A stretch of 5,263 nucleotides of DNA from Elusimicrobiota bacterium (GTDB taxonomy: Bacteria; Omnitrophota; Gorgyraeia; Zapsychrales; Fredricksoniimonadaceae): the NCBI GenBank assembly GCA_012514595.1, contig JAAYZZ010000129.1, positions 1-5,263 on the forward strand. Direction: 5' to 3'. Position numbers and translations under genes: made by a program. Under the pieces are notes generated by a model. The model was given only the letters and a program-made list of their open reading frames with translations, was not told where the DNA came from and ran no database searches. Positions 1-4,586 of the stretch are shown here, piece after piece (the first letter of the stretch is position 1; each line of letters starts with the position of its first letter).

Positions 1-456
1 AGAGAGAATCGTCTTAAAAAAGCTCTGGCAGAAGTTCGGGCAGAATATGATTTTATTATTATCGATTCTCCGCCGTCCCTAGGCCTCTTGACTCTGAATG
101 CCCTGGTCGCAGCCGATTCGTTGTTGATCCCGATCCAGTGCGAGTTTTACGCCCTCGAAGGGGTTTCCCAGCTTTTGAATACGATCCATCTTATTCGGGA
201 AAGTCTCAATCCTTCCTTGGCTATTGAGGGCGTTCTCATGACCATGGCGGATTTCCGAACGAATTTGACGAATGAAGTGATCGGAGAGATTAAAACCTAT
301 TTCAAAGATAAGGTTTTTGAGACAGTGATCCCCAGAAATATTCGATTGAGCGAAGCGCCGAGCCACGGCAAGCCGATCGATCTGTATGACAGCCAGTCTG
401 TTGGGGCGAAGAAATACGCGGAACTTGCAAGCGAGCTGATAAGGAAAAATGCTTAA
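1..456 (+). CDS. parA: ParA/Soj chromosome-partitioning ATPase, 5'-truncated by the window edge
   Basis: The frame is open from base 1 and gives the last 151 residues of a ParA/Soj-type deviant Walker ATPase. The N-terminal P-loop lies off the left edge. Visible family hallmarks are the Walker B strand ending in FIIIDSPPS (residues 18-26), followed by LGLLTLNAL, then the CEFYALEGVSQLL block (47-59), the DFRTNL segment (84-89) and the near-invariant IPRNIRLSEAPSHGKP block (110-125). Known role: ATP-dependent dimer that binds DNA non-specifically on the nucleoid and is stimulated by ParB to segregate the origin region. parB follows after 36 nt, as expected for a parAB operon. The usual DCPPS is DSPPS here, a conservative change. 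The hand-counted GC of bases 1-420 is about 48%, clearly below the downstream genes. The family call is very secure; chromosomal rather than plasmid type is inferred from the housekeeping neighbours. Confidence 0.96.
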   Translation, partial: RENRLKKALAEVRAEYDFIIIDSPPSLGLLTLNALVAADSLLIPIQCEFYALEGVSQLLNTIHLIRESLNPSLAIEGVLMTMADFRTNLTNEVIGEIKTYFKDKVFETVIPRNIRLSEAPSHGKPIDLYDSQSVGAKKYAELASELIRKNA

Positions 457-492
457 ATCATTATACAGCAAGTATTTACACACGGAGAATTT

Positions 493-1335
493 ATGGCTTT
501 AGGTAAGGGCTTGTCCGCGTTGATTCCGGAAAAAACAAGCGTCCTGGCAGAGGGGGGCTCACAGAAAATCCGCACCTCTCTGATCCGCGACAACCGGCTC
601 CAGCCGCGTCAGAATTATGACGAGGGCCGTCTGGACGAGCTGGCGGCCTCGATTCGGGAGCAGGGGTTCCTTCAGCCGATCGTGGTCCGGAAGGCCGCGG
701 ACGGTTATGAGGTGATCGCCGGGGAGCGGCGCCTCAAGGCCGCGCGTCGGCTCAAGATGGAAGAGGTCCCCGTTGTCGTGAAGGAGGCCACCGACCGCGA
801 GGCCCTGGTCTTGGCGCTCGTCGAGAATGTCCAGCGGGAGGAGCTCAACCCGGTTGAGAAGGCCGAAAGTTATCATCGTCTCGTCGATGAATTCGGATAT
901 ACGCAGGAAGATGTGGCCAAGTCCGTCGGAAAGGATCGGGTCACGATCGCCAATCTCCTGCGTCTTTTGAAGCTCCCCAAAGATATTCTTCAGGCCGTCT
1001 CCGACGGAAAGGTTTCCGAAGGGCATGCGCGCACGCTCCTGTCTCTGGAGGATGCGAATGCGCAGATGCTGCTTTTCTTGGAGATCGTTCAGAAGGGGCT
1101 GTCCGTGCGCGAGGCCGAGGAGAGGGTCAAGGCTGCAGCAGGCGCCAAACGGTCGGCCAAGAAAAATAAGGCGCGCCTTAAGGACCCGGAGGTCCTTCGG
1201 CTCGAGGAGGAGCTTCGCAACATCCTCGGCACCAAGGTTTCCGTCGAGAACAGTCGAAAGAATAAGGGTAAGGTTGTGATCGAATATTATTCGCTGGATG
1301 ACCTGGACAGGATCCTGGGCATCATCCGGTCGTGA
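493..1335 (+). CDS. parB: ParB/Spo0J partition protein, CTP-dependent parS-binding clamp
   Basis: The 280-residue protein has the full ParB layout. A short N-terminal tail MALGKGLSALIP is typical of chromosomal ParB and carries the region that stimulates ParA. The ParB/sulfiredoxin-like CTP-binding domain (about 26-120) contains the AGERRLKAAR box (76-85) and the ENVQREELNP box (111-120). A helix-turn-helix parS-reading domain follows (about 136-160). A basic, lysine-rich linker (216-231) leads to a C-terminal dimerisation domain (about 232-280). The known role is to load on parS sites, spread as a CTP-bound clamp and drive ParA ATPase. The ATG is supported by GGAG at 484-487 with 5 nt spacing. 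Length is normal for the family. I found no parS-like 16-bp palindrome (consensus core CACGTG inside GTTTC/GAAAC arms) in the window, so the site must lie elsewhere. yicC starts 13 nt after the stop. Confidence 0.97.
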   Translation: MALGKGLSALIPEKTSVLAEGGSQKIRTSLIRDNRLQPRQNYDEGRLDELAASIREQGFLQPIVVRKAADGYEVIAGERRLKAARRLKMEEVPVVVKEATDREALVLALVENVQREELNPVEKAESYHRLVDEFGYTQEDVAKSVGKDRVTIANLLRLLKLPKDILQAVSDGKVSEGHARTLLSLEDANAQMLLFLEIVQKGLSVREAEERVKAAAGAKRSAKKNKARLKDPEVLRLEEELRNILGTKVSVENSRKNKGKVVIEYYSLDDLDRILGIIRS

Positions 1336-1348
1336 GGGAGGAGAACAG

Positions 1349-2170
1349 ATGATCAAAGGGATGACGGGATTCGGGACAGCGCCTTTCAGCGTCGGGAAGG
1401 TGAAGGGGATCATTGAGGTCAAGAGCGTGAACCATCGATTTCTCGACATGGCGGTCTATCTGCCCGTTGGGTTCGGATCGGTTGAGAACAAGGTCCGCGA
1501 GATGGTCTCCAAGGAGCTTTCCCGCGGGCGCGTGACAGTTTCGGTCAAGATCACGGACAAGCCCGGGAACAACGTCTCTTTCAACGAGGATATGATCGAG
1601 GAGTATCTGAGACACGCCAGAAGCATCGAGAAAAAATACAAGCTCGTGAACAACCTGACCCTCGCGGACCTGATCGGTATGCCGGGGGTGGTGGATGCTC
1701 GAGAGGTCTTTGTTGAGGCGGCCGTTCTCTGGCCTTCCGTCGAGAAAGGGCTCGTCAAGTGCATCAAGGGGCTGCGGGTGATGCGCGAGCGGGAAGGCAA
1801 GAGCCTGGCCATGGACGTCGGGGATAAGCTCAAGCGCATGTCGGGGCAGCTCAAGATCATCTCGAAGCGTTCCGCCGAGATCCTCAAGGACAAGCAGAGG
1901 GCTTTGAAGCCCGAGGAGTTCTCTTCTTTTCAGAAGAGCATCGATATCAATGAGGAGATCGCCCGGTTCACGCATTATATCGAGGAGATGCGGGCGCTGT
2001 TAAAGAGCGATGTTCCCGTCGGAAAGAAGCTCGATTTTATCGCCCAGGAGATGCAGCGCGAGACCAACACCATGGGGTCCAAACTGATGGATGAGGTCGT
2101 GTCGCGTGCGGTGATCGCGCTCAAGAGCAAGATCGAGAAGGTCCGCGAACAGGGGAACAATGTCGAATGA
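1349..2170 (+). CDS. yicC: YicC/YloC-family endoribonuclease
   Basis: I chose the ATG at 1349 because a strong Shine-Dalgarno GGAGG sits at 1337-1341, 7 nt upstream. It gives 273 residues, close to the usual 285-295. A longer start at 1298 would overlap parB and begins with unrelated residues. The N-terminal YicC domain opens with MIKGMTGFG and has the SVNHRFLD block (26-33). The C-terminal DUF1732 domain has DINEEIARFTHYIEEM (199-214), the GKKLDFIAQEMQRE stretch (225-238), GSK (243-245) and the closing KIEKVREQGNNVE. E. coli YicC and B. subtilis YloC are reported endoribonucleases. Two signature spots differ from the textbook pattern: the histidine after DINEE is one residue earlier, and the usual SKANDxxI is SKLMDEVV. 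The stop overlaps the next start as ATGA, so translation is coupled. In many bacteria yicC precedes gmk directly or with remA between. Confidence 0.94.
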   Translation: MIKGMTGFGTAPFSVGKVKGIIEVKSVNHRFLDMAVYLPVGFGSVENKVREMVSKELSRGRVTVSVKITDKPGNNVSFNEDMIEEYLRHARSIEKKYKLVNNLTLADLIGMPGVVDAREVFVEAAVLWPSVEKGLVKCIKGLRVMREREGKSLAMDVGDKLKRMSGQLKIISKRSAEILKDKQRALKPEEFSSFQKSIDINEEIARFTHYIEEMRALLKSDVPVGKKLDFIAQEMQRETNTMGSKLMDEVVSRAVIALKSKIEKVREQGNNVE

Positions 2171-2721
2171 AGAGCGAGCTCTTTCTCCCTATTCGGTCGA
2201 GCAAGGACCTTCCGGAGACTTTGAAGAATACGCCTTTTGAGGTTCTCTTGCGGTCCCAGAATATGGAGGAGATGTTCGAGAAGTTCGAACGGGCCCAGAT
2301 CCTGATCGGGATGTGCATGGACAACCGCAAGCAGTTCCGGTTGCCGGAGAATTTTGCCTATATTCTTCGCACCGGCGGGGGAAGCCTTCGCCACAGCGAG
2401 TTCAAGGTCTCCTATGCGATCGGCGTCGGAGGCGTTCGGCATATCGCGCTCATCGCGCACAATCATTGCGGCATGGTGCATGTGGCGGACCGGCGGGAGG
2501 CTTTTGTTGCGGGTCTCGTCGAGAATGCCGGATGGGATCGGGCCAAGGCCGAGGAGCACTTCATTCAGCTTGCTCCTCTTTTCGAGATCGGCAACGAGGT
2601 CGATTTCGTTCTCTCGGAGGCGAAGAGGATCCGCGAAAGGTATCCCAAGGTCATGGTGGTTCCCTTCTATTACAAGGTAGAGGACAACCAGTTGTATGTC
2701 ATCGACGAGAAAAAAGCTTAA
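2167..2721 (+). CDS. Beta-carbonic-anhydrase-like zinc protein
   Basis: The 184-residue protein carries the beta-class carbonic anhydrase pattern. CMDNR at 50-54 supplies a zinc cysteine (C50) and the Asp52/Arg54 dyad. RTGGG at 68-72 matches the family RNAGG position. HNHCG at 98-102 supplies His98 and Cys101, the other two protein zinc ligands. The VSYAIGVGGVRHIALIAHNH region (81-100) resembles the strand and helix leading into the second motif. All residues needed for Zn binding are present, so hydration of CO2 to bicarbonate is plausible. The fold seems to be the small, archaeal Cab-like version, and the C-terminal part (about 120-184) does not match a textbook enzyme in my memory, so another zinc function is possible. 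The start overlaps yicC by 4 nt with AGGGGA at 2151-2156. The 3' end overlaps gmk by 26 nt. It is cytoplasmic: no signal peptide or membrane helix is seen. Confidence 0.82.
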   Translation: MKSELFLPIRSSKDLPETLKNTPFEVLLRSQNMEEMFEKFERAQILIGMCMDNRKQFRLPENFAYILRTGGGSLRHSEFKVSYAIGVGGVRHIALIAHNHCGMVHVADRREAFVAGLVENAGWDRAKAEEHFIQLAPLFEIGNEVDFVLSEAKRIRERYPKVMVVPFYYKVEDNQLYVIDEKKA

Positions 2722-3283
2722 AGCGCGGGTCGTCATTCTCTCGGGTCCATCGGGCGCCGGCAAGACGACCCTGCACGACAGGCTTTTGTCCTCGCCCCGA
2801 TGGAAGGGGCGTGTCGTCCGTTCCGTCTCGGCCACGACCCGAAAGCCGCGAGGGAAAGAGCGCCACGGCCGGGAATATTTGTTTTTGTCCCCGCGCATGT
2901 TCGCCTACAAGGCACGGACCGGGCAGTTCCTTGAGTGGGCCAGGGTCTTCGACCACTGCTACGGGACGCCCATGAAGGCGGTCCGCGAGAATCTCCGTCA
3001 GGGACGGAGCGTTCTTTTGTGCATCGATGTCCAGGGGGCACGGGCGGTCCGTCGGAGGATCCCGAAGGCCTTGAGCATCTTTGTGCAGACACCGACGATG
3101 AAGGAACTGGAGCGTCGGCTCAAAGGGCGCGGCACAGACCCTGCCGAGGCCATTCGTCTGCGGCTGAAGACAGCGGCGAAGGAGATGAAAGAGGCCCCCC
3201 GTTATGACCAGGTCATTGTCAACGATGATCTCGACCGCGCCTTTCGGGACCTGGAGACGGTCCTGGAGCGGGAGCTTTTGTGA
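2696..3283 (+). CDS. gmk: Guanylate kinase
   Basis: The enzyme phosphorylates GMP to GDP with ATP. The 195-residue protein shows the P-loop GPSGAGKT (17-24) and the GMP-binding SVSATTRKPR block (43-52, with the arginines that grip the phosphate). It also has HGREY (57-61), the FLEWARVF segment with Glu80, YGTP (89-92), IDVQGA (110-115), the lid-region RLKGRGTD (141-148) and the closing VIVNDD (173-178). These match E. coli Gmk block by block. The ATG at 2696 lies inside the preceding gene and has GAGGA at 2680-2684, 11 nt upstream. It leaves a short basic N-terminal tail before strand 1, which is normal. gmk beside yicC and rpoZ is a classic bacterial arrangement. A small oddity is HDRL after the P-loop, where many homologues have a small residue (for example TLxxxL). 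Confidence 0.96.
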   Translation: MSSTRKKLKARVVILSGPSGAGKTTLHDRLLSSPRWKGRVVRSVSATTRKPRGKERHGREYLFLSPRMFAYKARTGQFLEWARVFDHCYGTPMKAVRENLRQGRSVLLCIDVQGARAVRRRIPKALSIFVQTPTMKELERRLKGRGTDPAEAIRLRLKTAAKEMKEAPRYDQVIVNDDLDRAFRDLETVLERELL

Positions 3284-3289
3284 GCGGCG

Positions 3290-3318
3290 TTGACATTTCC
3301 GGCGGTGCGTGTTATATA
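3290..3318 (+). promoter_or_regulatory. Sigma-70-type promoter for rpoZ-coaC
   Basis: A perfect -35 hexamer TTGACA (3290-3295) is followed after 17 nt by TATATA (3313-3318). An overlapping TATAAG (3315-3320) is an alternative -10 at 19 nt. The site begins only 6 nt after the gmk stop and lies 34 nt upstream of the rpoZ start, leaving a short leader with AAGGAG at 3337-3342. No terminator is seen between gmk and this site, so it likely adds to readthrough from the upstream operon. The call rests on hexamer match and spacing only. Confidence 0.7.
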
Positions 3319-3352
3319 AGGACACTATTTTAGCTCAAGGAGAAGAAAGATC

Positions 3353-3598
3353 ATGACATACATTCCTCTGGAACAGGTCCTGCCCCAGGTGAGCCACAAC
3401 GTATACCATCTTTCCGTCCTGGCATCCCGCCGGGCGCAGGAACTGGCGGCCGGGCAGCCGAAGCTCGTCGAGACCGAGCCCGGCGATCGGATCGCGACGA
3501 TCGCGCTCAAGGAGATCCGCGACGGCAAGGTGATCGACAAGCAGGCACTTGAGATCCGCGAAGCCCTCGAGAAAGCCGCGGCCAAGAAGAACAAGTAA
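3353..3598 (+). CDS. rpoZ: RNA polymerase omega subunit
   Basis: The 81-residue protein has the omega pattern: the N-terminal segment before VYHLSVLASRRAQEL (18-31, matching the conserved helix where omega has xxFxLVxxAaxRArql), then QPKL, GDRIATIALKEIRDGKV (44-60) and an acidic-basic tail ending in a lysine-rich stretch. Omega clamps the beta-prime C-terminus, assists RNA polymerase assembly and in many bacteria forms part of the ppGpp site. The start has AAGGAG at 3337-3342, 10 nt upstream. Position between gmk and coaC is the common bacterial order and supports the call for such a short protein. It is probably driven by the strong promoter just upstream, which lets it be expressed independently of parB-gmk. 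Confidence 0.92.
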   Translation: MTYIPLEQVLPQVSHNVYHLSVLASRRAQELAAGQPKLVETEPGDRIATIALKEIRDGKVIDKQALEIREALEKAAAKKNK

Positions 3599-3606
3599 GG
3601 AAGTTC

Positions 3607-4149
3607 ATGGCGTCCAAGGTTGTCAAGGTCGTCCTGGGGGTCACCGGGAGCGTGGCGGTCTACAAGGCGGGGGACATTGTTCGCCGTCTACAGGATCATG
3701 GCTGCGAGGTCCGCGTGGTGATGACCGCCTGCGCCCAGAAGTTTGTGACACCGCTTTTGTTCGAGGCCTTGTCCGGGGGGGCCGTGTTCTCTGATATGTT
3801 CTCCCGCGATTTCGACTGGGATGCGACGCATGTGTCCCTTGCGAAGTCCGATCTTTTTCTCATCGCGCCCTGCACGGCGAACGTGATCGGAAAGATTGCA
3901 TCCGGCATTGCCGACGATCTTCTGACCGCGACCGCGATGGCGACCCGCGCGCCTCTTCTCATCGCTCCGGCCATGAATACAGGGATGTATACGAGCCCGG
4001 CGGTCCAGGCCAATCTTTCGACGTTGAAAAAAAGAGGCGTTGTGGTTGTTCCGTCGAAAAAGGGGCGGTTGGCCTGTGGAGATGTCGGTGAGGGTGCTCT
4101 TGCGGATGTGGATGATATCGTGAAGGCGGCGCTTCGTTCCTTGAAATAG
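3607..4149 (+). CDS. coaC: Phosphopantothenoylcysteine decarboxylase, stand-alone CoaC (Dfp N-domain only)
   Basis: The 180-residue flavoprotein catalyses the FMN-dependent decarboxylation of 4'-phosphopantothenoylcysteine in coenzyme A synthesis. It begins with the flavin-binding GVTGSVAVYKA (11-21). It has the active-site histidine in HVSLAKSD (His75), IAPCTANVIGKIASGIADDLL (86-106, HFCD-family core), the APAMN motif (120-124) with its substrate-binding Asn, and the substrate-lid GRLACGDVGEG with catalytic Cys157. All are intact. The usual GxGRM after the cysteine loop is GEGAL here. In most bacteria this domain is fused to the CoaB ligase domain (about 400 residues in total). Here the gene ends after the CoaC domain, and tRNA-Cys starts 5 nt later with no remnant of CoaB. 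GGA at 3599-3601, directly after the rpoZ stop, serves as ribosome site. A related HFCD flavoprotein decarboxylase is a weak alternative. Confidence 0.9.
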   Translation: MASKVVKVVLGVTGSVAVYKAGDIVRRLQDHGCEVRVVMTACAQKFVTPLLFEALSGGAVFSDMFSRDFDWDATHVSLAKSDLFLIAPCTANVIGKIASGIADDLLTATAMATRAPLLIAPAMNTGMYTSPAVQANLSTLKKRGVVVVPSKKGRLACGDVGEGALADVDDIVKAALRSLK

Positions 4150-4154
4150 ATTTT

Positions 4155-4225
4155 GGTGCGGTAGCCAAGAGGTTAGGCAGCGGTCTGCAAAACCGTTTAC
4201 ACCGGTTCAATTCCGGTCCGCACCT
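4155..4225 (+). tRNA. tRNA-Cys (GCA)
   Basis: Folded by hand. The acceptor stem GGTGCGG (4155-4161) pairs with CCGCACC (4218-4224). The discriminator is T4225, the U73 identity base characteristic of tRNA-Cys. The anticodon arm GCGGT/ACCGT carries loop CTGCAAA with anticodon GCA at 4187-4189. The T arm ACCGG-TTCAATT-CCGGT spans 4201-4217. The variable loop is 4 nt. No CCA is encoded (TTC follows), so CCA must be added enzymatically. It begins 5 nt after coaC with no promoter of its own visible, so it is probably transcribed by readthrough from rpoZ-coaC. Confidence 0.96.
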
Positions 4226-4240
4226 TTCTTCCCTTTCACG

Positions 4241-4323
4241 GGGCAAGTGGTGGAATGGTATACACGAAGGACTTAAAATCCTTTGGCCGAAAGGCCTTGA
4301 GGGTTCAATTCCCTCCTTGCCCA
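4241..4323 (+). tRNA. tRNA-Leu (TAA)
   Basis: The acceptor stem GGGCAAG (4241-4247) pairs with CTTGCCC (4316-4322), discriminator A4323 as usual for tRNA-Leu. The anticodon stem AAGGA/TCCTT closes the loop CTTAAAA with anticodon TAA at 4274-4276, reading UUA and UUG. It is a class II tRNA: its long variable arm is a 4-bp GGCC/GGCC hairpin with a GAAA tetraloop (4285-4296). The T arm is GAGGG-TTCAATT-CCCTC (4299-4315). No CCA is encoded. It lies 15 nt after tRNA-Cys and is presumably on the same transcript. Confidence 0.96.
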
Positions 4324-4335
4324 TAAAGAAATCCC

Positions 4336-4364
4336 TTGTCGGCGGCGCGGCGACAGGATATACT
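4336..4364 (+). promoter_or_regulatory. Likely promoter of tRNA-Val (and thrS)
   Basis: TTGTCG (4336-4341, 4 of 6 to the -35 consensus) and TATACT (4359-4364, 5 of 6 to the -10) are separated by exactly 17 nt. The predicted start near 4371 is a few bases before the tRNA-Val 5' end at 4377. The -35 and the spacer are overlapped by an inverted repeat: TGTCG 4337-4341 against CGACA 4351-4355, extended by CC/GG across a bulged T. No terminator separates tRNA-Leu from this site, so readthrough may contribute too. Called from hexamers and spacing only. Confidence 0.5.
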
Positions 4365-4376
4365 TGGAAAAATTTT

Positions 4377-4454
4377 GGACCCGTAGCTCAGTTTGGTTAG
4401 AGCGCTTCCTTGACATGGAAGAGGTCAGAGGTTCGAGTCCTCTCGGGTCCACCA
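4377..4454 (+). tRNA. tRNA-Val (GAC), CCA encoded
   Basis: The acceptor stem GGACCCG (4377-4383) pairs with CGGGTCC (4444-4450). A4451 is the discriminator and CCA is encoded at 4452-4454. The anticodon stem CTTCC/GGAAG closes the loop TTGACAT with anticodon GAC at 4412-4414. The T arm has the standard GTTCGAGTC loop region, and the D arm has the usual AGCTCAGTTTGGTTAGAGC form. It is 53 nt downstream of tRNA-Leu behind its own likely promoter and leads directly into the thrS leader. Confidence 0.97.
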
Positions 4455-4487
4455 GGCTTCGCCCCTTTATTCGGATAGGGGGGCTCC

Positions 4488-4526
4488 GCTTGGCTGGCAC
4501 CGGTCTTGGGACCGGTGAGGCTTGGC
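4488..4526 (+). repeat. Short direct repeat GCTTGGC flanking hairpin 2
   Basis: GCTTGGC occurs at 4488-4494 and again at 4520-4526, 32 nt apart, immediately ahead of hairpin 2 and of hairpin 3. Each copy is followed a few bases later by a C-rich ACC-containing stem strand (CACCGG, ACCCGG). The pattern suggests a duplicated leader module or a protein- or RNA-pairing motif, but seven bases is short and chance is possible. Confidence 0.45.
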
Positions 4527-4529
4527 GGT

Positions 4530-4580
4530 ACCCGGCAGAGTTCAAACGTGAACGTGTTTGAACGACGCCGGGTCATTTTT
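4530..4580 (+). terminator. Terminator/attenuator-type hairpin just upstream of thrS
   Basis: The outer stem ACCCGGC (4530-4536) pairs with GCCGGGT (4567-4573). After a 3x3 internal loop (AGA against GAC, which could form tandem sheared G-A pairs), GTTCAAAC (4540-4547) pairs with GTTTGAAC (4556-4563) around an 8-nt loop. CATTTTT follows at 4574-4580. GC-rich base plus T tract fits an intrinsic terminator, but it sits 6 nt before the thrS start codon, so it would act as an attenuator rather than a simple end of tRNA-Val transcription. The T run is only five bases, interrupted from the stem by CA, so efficiency is uncertain. Confidence 0.6.
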
Positions 4581-4586
4581 CATCCT

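Larger units (their letters stand above)
4455..4586 (+). promoter_or_regulatory. Structured thrS leader with three successive hairpins
   Basis: The 132 nt between tRNA-Val and thrS hold no gene but are highly structured. Hairpin 1 (4461-4484): a 10-bp stem, including two G-U pairs, closing a TCGG loop. Hairpin 2 (4498-4517): a perfect 8-bp stem CACCGGTC/GACCGGTG with TTGG loop. Hairpin 3 (4530-4573): a terminator-type stem-loop. The linkers are 13 and 12 nt, and each holds a GCTTGGC copy (4488-4494 and 4520-4526). No promoter or clear Shine-Dalgarno is seen before the thrS ATG. Such a leader upstream of an aminoacyl-tRNA synthetase gene suggests attenuation or synthetase-binding autoregulation; that role is inference. 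It lacks the specifier stem needed to call it a T-box. Confidence 0.6.

Noticed and set aside
1298..1348. Longer yicC start at 1298
   Set aside because: It would overlap parB by 38 nt and add 17 residues unlike any YicC N-terminus, while 1349 has an excellent Shine-Dalgarno and begins at the conserved MIKGMTGFG.
559..1449. Long minus-strand open frame opposite parB
   Set aside because: It is a shadow of parB in a GC-rich gene; its low-complexity leucine and aspartate content matches no family and it has no ribosome site.
3959..4545. Two overlapping minus-strand open reading frames across coaC, the tRNAs and the leader
   Set aside because: They are antisense to well-supported genes, and phrases such as GLEPLTSSMS are typical mistranslations of the tRNA antisense strand seen in databases.
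4364..4561. Plus-strand open reading frame of 65 codons across tRNA-Val and the leader
   Set aside because: It reads through the tRNA and the hairpins; the peptide is the familiar false protein produced by translating a tRNA, with no domain or ribosome site.
4540..4563. A parS-like palindrome
   Set aside because: The arms GTTCAAAC/GTTTGAAC are separated by an 8-nt loop and lack the CACGTG core of parS; the sequence fits better as an RNA hairpin.
4455..4586. T-box riboswitch upstream of thrS
   Set aside because: The stretch around 4518-4535 and the terminator position faintly resemble a T-box, but the UGG and ACC parts are separated by extra bases, the leader is too short, and there is no stem I with a specifier loop or AGUA-type bulge.
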